Of a DNA stretch of 64,000 nucleotides, positions 17,345 through 25,022 are shown one piece after another. Below the pieces are notes generated by a model. That model saw nothing but the letters and a program-made list of their open reading frames with translations, ran no database searches and was not told where the DNA came from. The stretch lies in assembly GCF_001662875.1 (NCBI RefSeq), contig NZ_JPVZ01000008.1:62001-126000 (forward strand). The letters are read 5' to 3'. The number at the start of each line of letters is the position of its first letter. The stretch's first letter is position 1. A program made the translations under genes and the position numbers. The DNA is from Thalassospira tepidiphila MCCC 1A03514 (GTDB lineage: Bacteria > Pseudomonadota > Alphaproteobacteria > Rhodospirillales > Thalassospiraceae).

Positions 17345-20312
17345 GGAGTTTCTCATTTTCCGGATCGACAAAGGCAGGATTGCACAGGATGCCGGTGACA
17401 GTTGTTCCGGCCAAACCATTCCAGATGACCACTTCCTCACCAACGCGGCTCGGGCCGTTTTTCACCAGCGCCAAGCCGATTGCATGACCCAATGTTGGTG
17501 AATGACACATCGACGTCACATAACCCTGATCATTGGCAAGACTGACATCATCACCGGGATTAAGGATATGCGATCCGGTGGCGAACTTGTCAGACGGTGA
17601 TTTCGGCATGATCCCGACCAGCGACGGGCGCGATGGATCTACCAGCCCTTCGCGGAGGTTCATCACACGACCGATGAAATCATCCTTGTTGACTGACACC
17701 ATCTTGCCCATGCCCAGATCGGCTGGTGTGACAGTGCCGTTGATTTCTGCGTGGGTGACATGGCCCTTTTCAATCCGCATCACGCCAAGGGCCTCGGTCC
17801 CGTATGGCGCAATGCCGAATTCTTCGCCGACAGCCATGATCGCATCGGCAACACTTTCACCGTATCCGGCTGGCACCGCGATTTCATAGGCGAGCTCGCC
17901 CGAGAACGAAATTCGGAACAACCGCCCCTTAAGCCGCCCGCCAAACATCGAGACTTCACGCGCCGCCAAAAACGGGAAGGCCTCGTTCGAAATATCGTCA
18001 TCAATGATTTTGGACAGAACATCACGGGACTTGGGCCCGGCAATCGCCATCTGCGCCCACTGATCGGTTGCAGATGCCATACGGACATCCAATTCCGGCC
18101 ACAGCACCTGTGCACAGAATTCCAGATGGGTCAGCACCCCGGCAGCAAGGGCCGTCGTCGTCGTCATGAAGTAATGGTTTTCGCCAAGACAGCTTGTCGT
18201 GCCGTCATCATACACAAAGCCATCCTCGCGCAGCATGATGCCATAGCGCGCCTTGCCAACCGGCAGCTTCAGGAAGGCATTGCAATAAACCCGGTTCAGG
18301 TACTCTGCCGCATCAGCGCCAAAAATCTCGATCTTGCCAAGGGTCGAAACATCACAAATACCGACCTTGGTTCGCACGGTATTGACTTCACGATCAACGC
18401 TGTCACGCCAAAAGGTCTCGCCGTCCTTGGGGAACCAGCTTGACCGATACCAAGGCCCGGTTTCAACGAACTTTGCACCATTGCGCGCGGCCCAGCCATG
18501 CAGCGGTGATTTGCGCACCGGCTGGAAATCCATTCCCTTGGATGCGCCGACCAGCGCCCCGAATGATACCGGCGTGTAAAACGGTCGGAAGGTCGTCGTT
18601 CCGATTTCGCCGGGCGAAACACCCTTGTTCTCGGCCAGAATGCCAATCGCGTTTACATTCGATGTCTTGCCCTGATCGGTTGCCATGCCGTTTGTGGTAT
18701 AGCGTTTGGCAAGCTCGACATGATCATAGCCTTCGCGCATGGCGAGCATGATGTCAGATGCCGCGACGTCATTCTGATAATCGACAAAGGCCTTGCCCTT
18801 GCTTGATGCCACCCGCCAGATCGGCTGAATAGGGTCGGCTTTTTCCTCGGCTTGCTCGACACCCGGAAGTGATGCGGCCTCGCTCATCACACCCAGTTCT
18901 GCAAGTGCCTTAACGGCGGCTGTCCCACCGTCGGCGAAACAGGCCGCAATACCGGTCTTTCCGGCAACCGCGCCGCAGGACGTCATGCCATCGGTATTTT
19001 CCGGCGGCATGAAACCGACATGCGCGTCTGACCAGACAGGTTTGCCGCCGCGATGACAGGCCAGATGCACAATCGGGCTGTATCCGCCTGATACGCCAAG
19101 GGCATCAACCGCAATCACTTCGTCACTGCCATCGTCATGGCGCACCGTGATGGACTTGATCGCCCTGCGACCCGATGTATCACGCACCATTGCACCGGCA
19201 ATCAGGCGCGCCTTACCGTCATAATCAATGTTCGGGCAGGTGCGCGGATCAATGATCGCGGCAACCTCGATACCACGTGCCTCAAGGTCCAGCGCGGTCT
19301 GATAGGCCTGACTGTTATTAGCAAACAACGCCACCCGTTTGCCCGGTGCCACGCCATAGGCATTCAAATAGGTGCGCATGGCACCGGCCATCATGACACC
19401 CGGGCGATCATTGCCACCAAAGACAATCGGGCGTTCTTCCGCCCCGGTCGCCAGCACCACTTGGCGCGCGACAATCCGCCACAGGCGTTCCATGGCGCGA
19501 TGGGGATTGATTTCATGCTCAGGCAGATGCTTCTGCACCCTCTCAACCGCGCCAAACACCTGATCATCATAGGCGGCAAAAACCGTGGTCCGCTTTTTGA
19601 TCTCGACATTCGGCAGGGCATGCAATTCACCAACAAGATCGCCAAGCACCGCATCGGCGGGTTTACTGCCAATCGAGCTGCCTTCGGCGATCAAACCGCC
19701 GCCAAGTTGCGCCCCTTCATCGGCAATGATCACGCGCGCACCGGCCCGACCAGCTGTAAGCGCCGCCGCCAATCCTGCTGGCCCCGCCCCGATCACCAAA
19801 AGATCACAATGCGCCCAGCATTTTTCGTAATAGCCGGGATCGGGATCATAGCTTGCCCGGCCAAGACCGGCCGCCTTCCGGATCAGCGGCTCATAGACCT
19901 TCTCCCAAAAGGCGGCTGGCCACATGAAGGTCTTGTAATAAAACCCGGCACCTAAAAGCGGCCCAAGCAAACCATTGGCCGCCCCGATATCAAAATTGAC
20001 ATTCGGCCAGCAGTTCTGCGACCGCGCCTCAAGCCCGTCAAACAGTTCTGCCATGGTTGCACGGGTATTGGGATCACGCCGCCCGTCACGCCCGATGGTC
20101 AGAAGCGCATTGGGCTCCGCCGCCCCGGCGGTCAGGATACCGCGTGGCCGGTGATATTTGAAACTGCGCCCGACCAGTTGCTTGCCATTGGCCAACAGGC
20201 TTGATGCAACCGTATCGCCACCAAAACCGCTCAGCACCTCGCCATTAAAGGTAAAGCGGCGCACATCATGGCGGTCAATCAGGGTACCGCCATCAATCCG
20301 GAAACTGGTCAT
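17337..20312 (-). CDS. soxA: Sarcosine oxidase-type alpha subunit (SoxA family; probable N-methylglutamate dehydrogenase MgdC)
   Basis: 991 residues, normal for the family. Residues 1-95 are an N-terminal ferredoxin-like domain; a dinucleotide-binding motif GAGPAG lies at 175-180 in a Rossmann domain; the C-terminal third is GcvT-like (GTTTFRPFYTPVSFGA onward, with LGVMRIEKGHVTHAEINGTV), where the methylene unit is passed to tetrahydrofolate. The enzyme demethylates a secondary N-methyl amino acid, yielding the amine plus methylene-THF or formaldehyde. The ATG at 20312 overlaps the soxD stop. Whether sarcosine or N-methylglutamate is used is decided only by context here. Confidence 0.9.
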   Translation of the reverse strand: MTSFRIDGGTLIDRHDVRRFTFNGEVLSGFGGDTVASSLLANGKQLVGRSFKYHRPRGILTAGAAEPNALLTIGRDGRRDPNTRATMAELFDGLEARSQNCWPNVNFDIGAANGLLGPLLGAGFYYKTFMWPAAFWEKVYEPLIRKAAGLGRASYDPDPGYYEKCWAHCDLLVIGAGPAGLAAALTAGRAGARVIIADEGAQLGGGLIAEGSSIGSKPADAVLGDLVGELHALPNVEIKKRTTVFAAYDDQVFGAVERVQKHLPEHEINPHRAMERLWRIVARQVVLATGAEERPIVFGGNDRPGVMMAGAMRTYLNAYGVAPGKRVALFANNSQAYQTALDLEARGIEVAAIIDPRTCPNIDYDGKARLIAGAMVRDTSGRRAIKSITVRHDDGSDEVIAVDALGVSGGYSPIVHLACHRGGKPVWSDAHVGFMPPENTDGMTSCGAVAGKTGIAACFADGGTAAVKALAELGVMSEAASLPGVEQAEEKADPIQPIWRVASSKGKAFVDYQNDVAASDIMLAMREGYDHVELAKRYTTNGMATDQGKTSNVNAIGILAENKGVSPGEIGTTTFRPFYTPVSFGALVGASKGMDFQPVRKSPLHGWAARNGAKFVETGPWYRSSWFPKDGETFWRDSVDREVNTVRTKVGICDVSTLGKIEIFGADAAEYLNRVYCNAFLKLPVGKARYGIMLREDGFVYDDGTTSCLGENHYFMTTTTALAAGVLTHLEFCAQVLWPELDVRMASATDQWAQMAIAGPKSRDVLSKIIDDDISNEAFPFLAAREVSMFGGRLKGRLFRISFSGELAYEIAVPAGYGESVADAIMAVGEEFGIAPYGTEALGVMRIEKGHVTHAEINGTVTPADLGMGKMVSVNKDDFIGRVMNLREGLVDPSRPSLVGIMPKSPSDKFATGSHILNPGDDVSLANDQGYVTSMCHSPTLGHAIGLALVKNGPSRVGEEVVIWNGLAGTTVTGILCNPAFVDPENEKLHA

Positions 20313-20587
20313 TGCGCGCCCTCCGTCTTCAAGGTACTTGCATCGACGACATCTGACGTTTCGTGGGTCAGGGTATTGCGCGTCAAGACCAGCCAACGGC
20401 GACACCCGCTGGAATGATGCCAGTATTCGCGATGTTCACCGCGCGGGTTATCGCGCAGGTAAACATGATCAAACCAAGTGGCTTCATCGGCACCGGCACT
20501 TGGGCGCGGGGTGGCGACTTCGCCGCGGATTGTAAATTCCTCACGTGGGCGCAAACCGCAATGAGGACATTTGACAAGACTACTCAT
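20309..20587 (-). CDS. soxD: Sarcosine oxidase-type delta subunit (SoxD family; probable MgdB)
   Basis: 92 residues. A zinc-binding knuckle CPHCG opens the protein and REYWHHSSGCRRW supplies the second His/Cys half, as in SoxD. Small structural subunit of the heterotetramer. The ATG at 20587 follows GAGGAA. It lies 12 bases after soxB and overlaps soxA by 4, so the operon is tightly packed. Confidence 0.9.
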   Translation of the reverse strand: MSSLVKCPHCGLRPREEFTIRGEVATPRPSAGADEATWFDHVYLRDNPRGEHREYWHHSSGCRRWLVLTRNTLTHETSDVVDASTLKTEGAQ

Positions 20588-20599
20588 TTCCAAATTTCC

Positions 20600-21850
20600 T
20601 CAATGCAGGTTGGCCTGGGCGCCAACGCCCTTTTCATCCAGAAGATACCCGCGCGCAAAGCGGTCCATACGAAACGCGGTTGCGGTTTCATGCGGCGTAT
20701 CGGTTGCCAGCAAATGGGCAAAGCAATATCCCGACGCCGGGGTTGCCTTGAACCCGCCATAGCACCAGCCACCATTGAAATAGAGGTTGGCAAGATGGGT
20801 GCGGTCCATGATCGGCGATCCATCCATGCTCATATCCATGATCCCGCCCCAACTGCGCAGGATACGCACCCGCGAAAGTGCCGGGATCATCGCCATACCG
20901 GCCTCGGCAACATGCTCGACACAGGCAAGGTTTCCACGCTGGGCGTAGGAGTTATATCCTTCGATATCCCCGCCAAACACCAGCCCACCCTTGTCTGATT
21001 GCGACACATAAAAATGCCCCGCGCCAAAGGTGACCACGGTATCGATGAACGGTTTCAATCCTTCGGACACAAAGGCCTGAAGCGCGTGACTTTCAATCGG
21101 CAGGCGCATATCGACCATTTTGGCGACATGGCTTGAACTGCCGGCCACAGCCATGGCGAGCTTGTTGCACGTGATCGCACCGCGTGTGGTTTGAACCCCG
21201 GTGATCTGATCGCCATCGCGGTCAATGCCGGTAACTTCGCAATTCTGGATGATATCAACGCCGTTCTGATCGGCCCCGCGCGCAAAGCCCCACGCAACGG
21301 CATCATGGCGCACCGTGCCGCCGCGCGCCTGCATCAGCCCGCCCATGATCGGAAAGCGGGCATTTTCATAATCCAGAAATGGCAGTTTTTCGCGCAGCTG
21401 ATCGCGGTTAAGAAGTTCCGCATCCACCCCGTGCAGGCGCATGGCATTGCCCCTGCGCGTGTAGGCATCGCGCTGGGCATCGGAATGAAACAGATTGATC
21501 ACGCCGCGCTGTGACACCATGGCGTTGAAATTGAAATCCTGTTCAAGGCCTTCCCACAGCTTCATCGAAAATTCGTAGAACGGGTTGTTGCCTTCAAGCA
21601 GGTAGTTGGATCGAATGATCGTCGTATTCCGCCCGATATTCCCCGATCCAAGATAGCCCTTTTCAAGCACCGCAACATTGCGCACACCAAACACCTTTGA
21701 CAGGTAATAGGCGGTTGCCAATCCATGCCCGCCACCGCCGATGATGATGACATCGTAATTCGGTTTCGGATCCGGATTGCGCCAGGCCGGCTTCCAGTTC
21801 TTGTTTTTGGAAAACGCATTGCCAAGCAATGACAGGGCTGAATAACGCAT
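20600..21850 (-). CDS. soxB: Sarcosine oxidase-type beta subunit (SoxB family; probable N-methylglutamate dehydrogenase MgdA)
   Basis: 416 residues from the second ATG of an ATGATG pair, giving the conserved start MRYSALSLLGNAFSKN. FAD-binding GGGGHG is at 38-43 inside YDVIIIGGGGHGLATAYYL, and the DAO-fold end WGGIMDMSMDGSPIMD plus FNGGWCYGGFKATPASG is intact. Catalytic flavoprotein subunit that oxidises the N-methyl amino acid. First gene of the operon, divergent from a GlxA-family regulator 141 bases away. No glyA or folD is beside it, unlike common soxBDAG-glyA loci, which supports the N-methylglutamate reading. Confidence 0.9.
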   Translation of the reverse strand: MRYSALSLLGNAFSKNKNWKPAWRNPDPKPNYDVIIIGGGGHGLATAYYLSKVFGVRNVAVLEKGYLGSGNIGRNTTIIRSNYLLEGNNPFYEFSMKLWEGLEQDFNFNAMVSQRGVINLFHSDAQRDAYTRRGNAMRLHGVDAELLNRDQLREKLPFLDYENARFPIMGGLMQARGGTVRHDAVAWGFARGADQNGVDIIQNCEVTGIDRDGDQITGVQTTRGAITCNKLAMAVAGSSSHVAKMVDMRLPIESHALQAFVSEGLKPFIDTVVTFGAGHFYVSQSDKGGLVFGGDIEGYNSYAQRGNLACVEHVAEAGMAMIPALSRVRILRSWGGIMDMSMDGSPIMDRTHLANLYFNGGWCYGGFKATPASGYCFAHLLATDTPHETATAFRMDRFARGYLLDEKGVGAQANLH

Positions 21851-21946
21851 CATCGATCTTTCGCTGTTGCCCACATCGGGTACCCAGCAATCTTGACAGA
21901 GGTGCAAATTACAGCTTGTCTATTAAAGACATCCAATAACACAAAT

Positions 21947-21970
21947 GCGACATCGCGATATTATTGTCGC
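21947..21970. promoter_or_regulatory. Inverted repeat GCGACA-N12-TGTCGC in the soxB/glxA-type divergent promoter
   Basis: Perfect 6-base arms at 21947-21952 and 21965-21970 lie in the 141-base gap between the divergent genes. Arm spacing suits a dimeric AraC-type regulator. Candidate operator only. Confidence 0.4.
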
Positions 21971-21991
21971 CCAACGCGGGATACCGGCGTC

Positions 21992-23002
21992 ATGAGCTCA
22001 GCCCCCCAAAACAGAACCACACGCACCCCGCGTACCGGGCAACTTGATGCCAAACCGGTTCCGGCGACCCAGAATATCGGTTTCATGTTGCTGCCCGATT
22101 TTGCGTTGATGTCTTATGCCTCGGCGATTGAGCCGCTGCGTGCGGCCAACCTTCTGGCGGGTCAGCCGATCTACAAGGTTTTGAATTATTCGGCAGCGGG
22201 CGGAAACGTTTTATCCTCGTCCGGCACGATGGTGCCGACTACCCCGCTGTCGCAGGCCCCGACAAGTTTACACACCCTGTTCATCTGTGCCGGTGGACAT
22301 CCGTCGCAATGGCAGGCACCGGGTATGCTTGGCAATTTGCGCAAACTGGCGCGCTGGGGTGTGCGCATGGGCGGGATATCAAGCGGGGCTTATGTTCTGG
22401 CCGCCGCCGGGCTTCTGGGGCAACGTCAATTCACCATTCACTGGGAACATGCCCCTGCCCTGATCGAAGCCTTTCCCGATCTGGAACCGCAACGCGCACG
22501 GTTTGTGATTGACGGGGATCGCATCACGTGTGGCGGCGGGGTGGCACCGCTTGACATGATGCATGCCATGATCGCCGAAAACCTTGGGGCAGATTTCGCA
22601 ACCCGGGTGTCGGACTGGTATCTGCATACGCAAGTCGGACAATCGGGCGGACCACAGCGGGCATCGCTTGCCGAACGCTATAACGTGCATCATTCCGGAT
22701 TGCTTCGGGTTCTGGAAAAGATGGAAACCACCATCGAAGATCCGAAAACCCGCGACGAAATGGCGCGCTTTGCCAGACTTTCAACCCGGCAACTTGATCG
22801 CCTGTTTGATCAGCATCTTGGCAAGTCGTTCCTTGAAACCTATCGACAGGTCCGGCTTGAACATGCCCGCAAGCTTTTGACGCAAAGTGCCCTGACCATT
22901 TCCGAGATCGCCTTTGCCACCGGTTTTTCCAACAGCAGCCATTTTTCACGCAGCTACAAAGACGCTTATGGCGTGAAGCCAAGCGAAGCGCGCGGTCTCT
23001 GA
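21992..23002 (+). CDS. GlxA-family transcriptional regulator (DJ-1-like domain plus AraC HTH)
   Basis: 336 residues. Residues ~20-190 form a class I amidotransferase/DJ-1-like sensor (GFMLLPDFALMSYASAIEPL and GGISSGAYVLAAAGLL), and ~225-335 the AraC double HTH (LDRLFDQHLGKSFLETYRQV, ISEIAFATGFSNSSHFSRS). Relatives such as GbdR and SouR sense glycine betaine, dimethylglycine or sarcosine, so this one probably senses an N-methyl compound and activates the divergent soxBDAG-type operon. The ATG at 21992 removes a 33-residue extension that overlaps the promoter. Confidence 0.88.
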   Translation: MSSAPQNRTTRTPRTGQLDAKPVPATQNIGFMLLPDFALMSYASAIEPLRAANLLAGQPIYKVLNYSAAGGNVLSSSGTMVPTTPLSQAPTSLHTLFICAGGHPSQWQAPGMLGNLRKLARWGVRMGGISSGAYVLAAAGLLGQRQFTIHWEHAPALIEAFPDLEPQRARFVIDGDRITCGGGVAPLDMMHAMIAENLGADFATRVSDWYLHTQVGQSGGPQRASLAERYNVHHSGLLRVLEKMETTIEDPKTRDEMARFARLSTRQLDRLFDQHLGKSFLETYRQVRLEHARKLLTQSALTISEIAFATGFSNSSHFSRSYKDAYGVKPSEARGL

Positions 23003-23043
23003 CCCGACCACTCTACACATCAAAAAACCCAACCAAAAGATGC

Positions 23044-23062
23044 ATTTCCCACCCCGGGAAAT
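23044..23062. promoter_or_regulatory. Perfect inverted repeat ATTTCCC-N5-GGGAAAT upstream of amt
   Basis: 7-base arms at 23044-23050 and 23056-23062 lie 42 bases after the glxA-type stop and 11 bases upstream of the sigma-54-like element. No T-run follows, so an operator or a weak terminator are both possible. Confidence 0.4.
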
Positions 23063-23072
23063 AGACGGAATC

Positions 23073-23086
23073 GGCACGACTCCGGC
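23073..23086 (+). promoter_or_regulatory. Sigma-54-like promoter element upstream of amt (candidate)
   Basis: CGGCACGACTCCGGC has GG and GC with the strict 10-base spacing of -24/-12 promoters; the -24 half matches CGGCAC well, the -12 half only GGC. It would start transcription near 23098, leaving a leader of about 200 bases. Nitrogen control of an ammonium transporter makes it plausible. Confidence 0.35.
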
Positions 23087-23295
23087 AATATGCATATTTG
23101 ATATGCATTGAATTCTAACGTCTATTTTTTGTTCAAATTTTTCCTTGATCGATTCTATATTTTTTTAGATCATTGATTTTCCTGTAACTTTTGCGCCGCA
23201 CAATAAAAAACACATTTGCGCTTGTTCACTACAGGGAATTGAATTTTAATAAAAGGAATGTCCATCGGGGGGCATTTTGTGATGGAGAGACTAAA

Positions 23296-24642
23296 ATGGA
23301 ACAATCCGTACCAGAGTTGATGGCGAGGCTGGACAGCCTTGAAGCATCGCTCAGCATGGCAACGACCATCAATTCCGAAGTATTCTATTGGTGGTGTACT
23401 GCACTGATGCTTGCAATTCACGCAGGCTTCCTTGCGTATGAAATGGGTGCATCGCGTGCGAAGAACGCACTGGCATCCGGTATGAAAAACCTGATCGCTT
23501 TCGCATTCCTGATCCCGGCCTTCTATTACATTGGCTGGTGGATCTATCTTGCGTTCCCGACCGGCTTCACCATTACCGAAGGTTCCGAGGCAGGCCTGCC
23601 CTGGAGCGCGAATATGGGTCCGAACCTGACGGATAACGCGTCGGGTATCTTCTATGCGGCCTTCACGCTGTTTGCGGCAACCACTGCCTCGATCATGTCG
23701 GGTTCGGTGATCGAACGTATTCGTATTTCCGGCTTTACCATTCTTGCCCTGTTCCTTGGCGCTGTTGTCTGGGTCTTTGGCGCATCCTGGGGCTGGCATC
23801 CGGATGGCTGGCTTACCACCGAGTGGGGCCTGCATGACGTTGGTGCGGCGGGTGCCGTTCATACCATCGCTGGCTTCTTCACCCTTGGTGTTCTGATCAA
23901 CCTCGGCCCGCGTATTGGTCGCTTCAATGCCGACGGTACCGTCAACAACATCGACGGTCACAACATGCCAATGTCGCTGATCGGCCTGATGCTCATTGTT
24001 ATGGGCTTCTTCGGCTTCCTTGGCGGCTGCATCATCTATACCGGCGATACCTGGATGACCATTTACAACACCCCGGCAACCCTGTCGGCATTCGCATTCA
24101 ACACCCTTATGGGCGTTGCAGGCGGCATGATCGGTGCGTATCTGGTCACCCGTGATCCGTTCTGGATGATGTCTGGTGCCCTGATCGGTGTGATTTCCTC
24201 TGCACCGGCACTTGACCTTTACTATCCGGGTCTTGCCTTCCTCGTCAGCTTTGGCGGCGGTTGCGTCATGCCGAAACTCAACGACATCCTTGTTGAGAAA
24301 TTCAAGATCGACGATGCGGTTGGCGCGGTTGCCGTCCACGGCTTTGGCGGTGTCTGGGGCCTTGTCATGGCCGGTATCTTTGCATCTGGCTATCAGAACG
24401 TTGCCGGTCCGGAGATCTCGTTTGTCGGACAGCTTTCAAGTGCTGTCGTCTTCATGATCCTTGGCTTCGCGCCGGGCTACGTTCTGTCCCTGGTTCTGAA
24501 GCTTGTTGGTCTGCTGCGTGTGTCTGAACAGGCAGAAGTGGCTGGCCTTGACAAGGCAGAAGTACCGGTCCGCGCATATCCGGAAAGCACCGTTCCGGCA
24601 GCGTTCACCAACGATCCGACTTCGCCGACCCCGGCTGAGTAA
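23296..24642 (+). CDS. amt: Ammonium transporter, Amt family
   Basis: 448 residues with about eleven membrane helices. The pore twin histidines are at H189 (GAAGAVHTIAG) and H348 (VAVHGFGGVWG). The N-terminus holds a short amphipathic helix (LMARLDSLEASL) rather than an obvious cleaved signal peptide. Moves ammonium, and by family precedent also methylammonium, across the inner membrane. The ATG at 23296 follows GGAGA. No PII gene (glnK) adjoins; instead a 54-residue membrane protein follows, and methylated-amine genes flank it on both sides, which suggests a role in uptake or recapture of amine nitrogen from this pathway. Confidence 0.92.
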   Translation: MEQSVPELMARLDSLEASLSMATTINSEVFYWWCTALMLAIHAGFLAYEMGASRAKNALASGMKNLIAFAFLIPAFYYIGWWIYLAFPTGFTITEGSEAGLPWSANMGPNLTDNASGIFYAAFTLFAATTASIMSGSVIERIRISGFTILALFLGAVVWVFGASWGWHPDGWLTTEWGLHDVGAAGAVHTIAGFFTLGVLINLGPRIGRFNADGTVNNIDGHNMPMSLIGLMLIVMGFFGFLGGCIIYTGDTWMTIYNTPATLSAFAFNTLMGVAGGMIGAYLVTRDPFWMMSGALIGVISSAPALDLYYPGLAFLVSFGGGCVMPKLNDILVEKFKIDDAVGAVAVHGFGGVWGLVMAGIFASGYQNVAGPEISFVGQLSSAVVFMILGFAPGYVLSLVLKLVGLLRVSEQAEVAGLDKAEVPVRAYPESTVPAAFTNDPTSPTPAE

Positions 24643-24678
24643 GATCGTTCTGACACATCGATACAAGGAAACTGAAAC

Positions 24679-24843
24679 ATGAACACAGCTCCGATTACCA
24701 GTTGGGAAGGTGCAGAAGCTTACTTCACCTTTGCTGACAAACCGGCTCTGCTCGTGGCGCTTACGCTTGTTGGTGTTGGCGTATGCATCTGGACCATCGC
24801 CTCGATGGCCATTCACGAGAACAAAGCATACAAAGACATGTAA
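24679..24843 (+). CDS. Small single-span membrane protein linked to amt (unknown)
   Basis: A 54-residue ORF starting ATGAACACAGCTCCG with AAGGAA upstream and 36 bases after amt. Residues 24-44 (LLVALTLVGVGVCIWTIASM) form one clear membrane helix; the N-terminal ~23 residues are mildly acidic and aromatic, the C-terminal end is IHENKAYKDM. A strong terminator lies 70 bases downstream, so amt and this gene share one message. I recognise no family. A modulator, assembly partner or sensor for Amt in place of GlnK is a guess from linkage only. Confidence 0.75.
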   Translation: MNTAPITSWEGAEAYFTFADKPALLVALTLVGVGVCIWTIASMAIHENKAYKDM

Positions 24844-24913
24844 TCTGCTTGATGCAAAGCAGTACAATGACGCCCTGAACCCTTGGGTTATTGCTTTGCT
24901 CAACTGACACAGC

Positions 24914-24950
24914 GAGAGGCCAGTGTCAAAACTGGCCTCTCTGCCTTTTC
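24914..24950 (+). terminator. Rho-independent terminator after amt and its small companion gene
   Basis: GAGAGGCCAGT (24914-24924) and ACTGGCCTCTC (24931-24941) make a perfect 11-bp stem with a 6-base loop, followed by TGCCTTTT. Confidence 0.85.
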
Positions 24951-25022
24951 CCGATGAAGTAAAAACACCAAATACCCCTCAGGCCTGCCGCTTTCAGATC
25001 ATTCACCGCACACGAGGCCACA

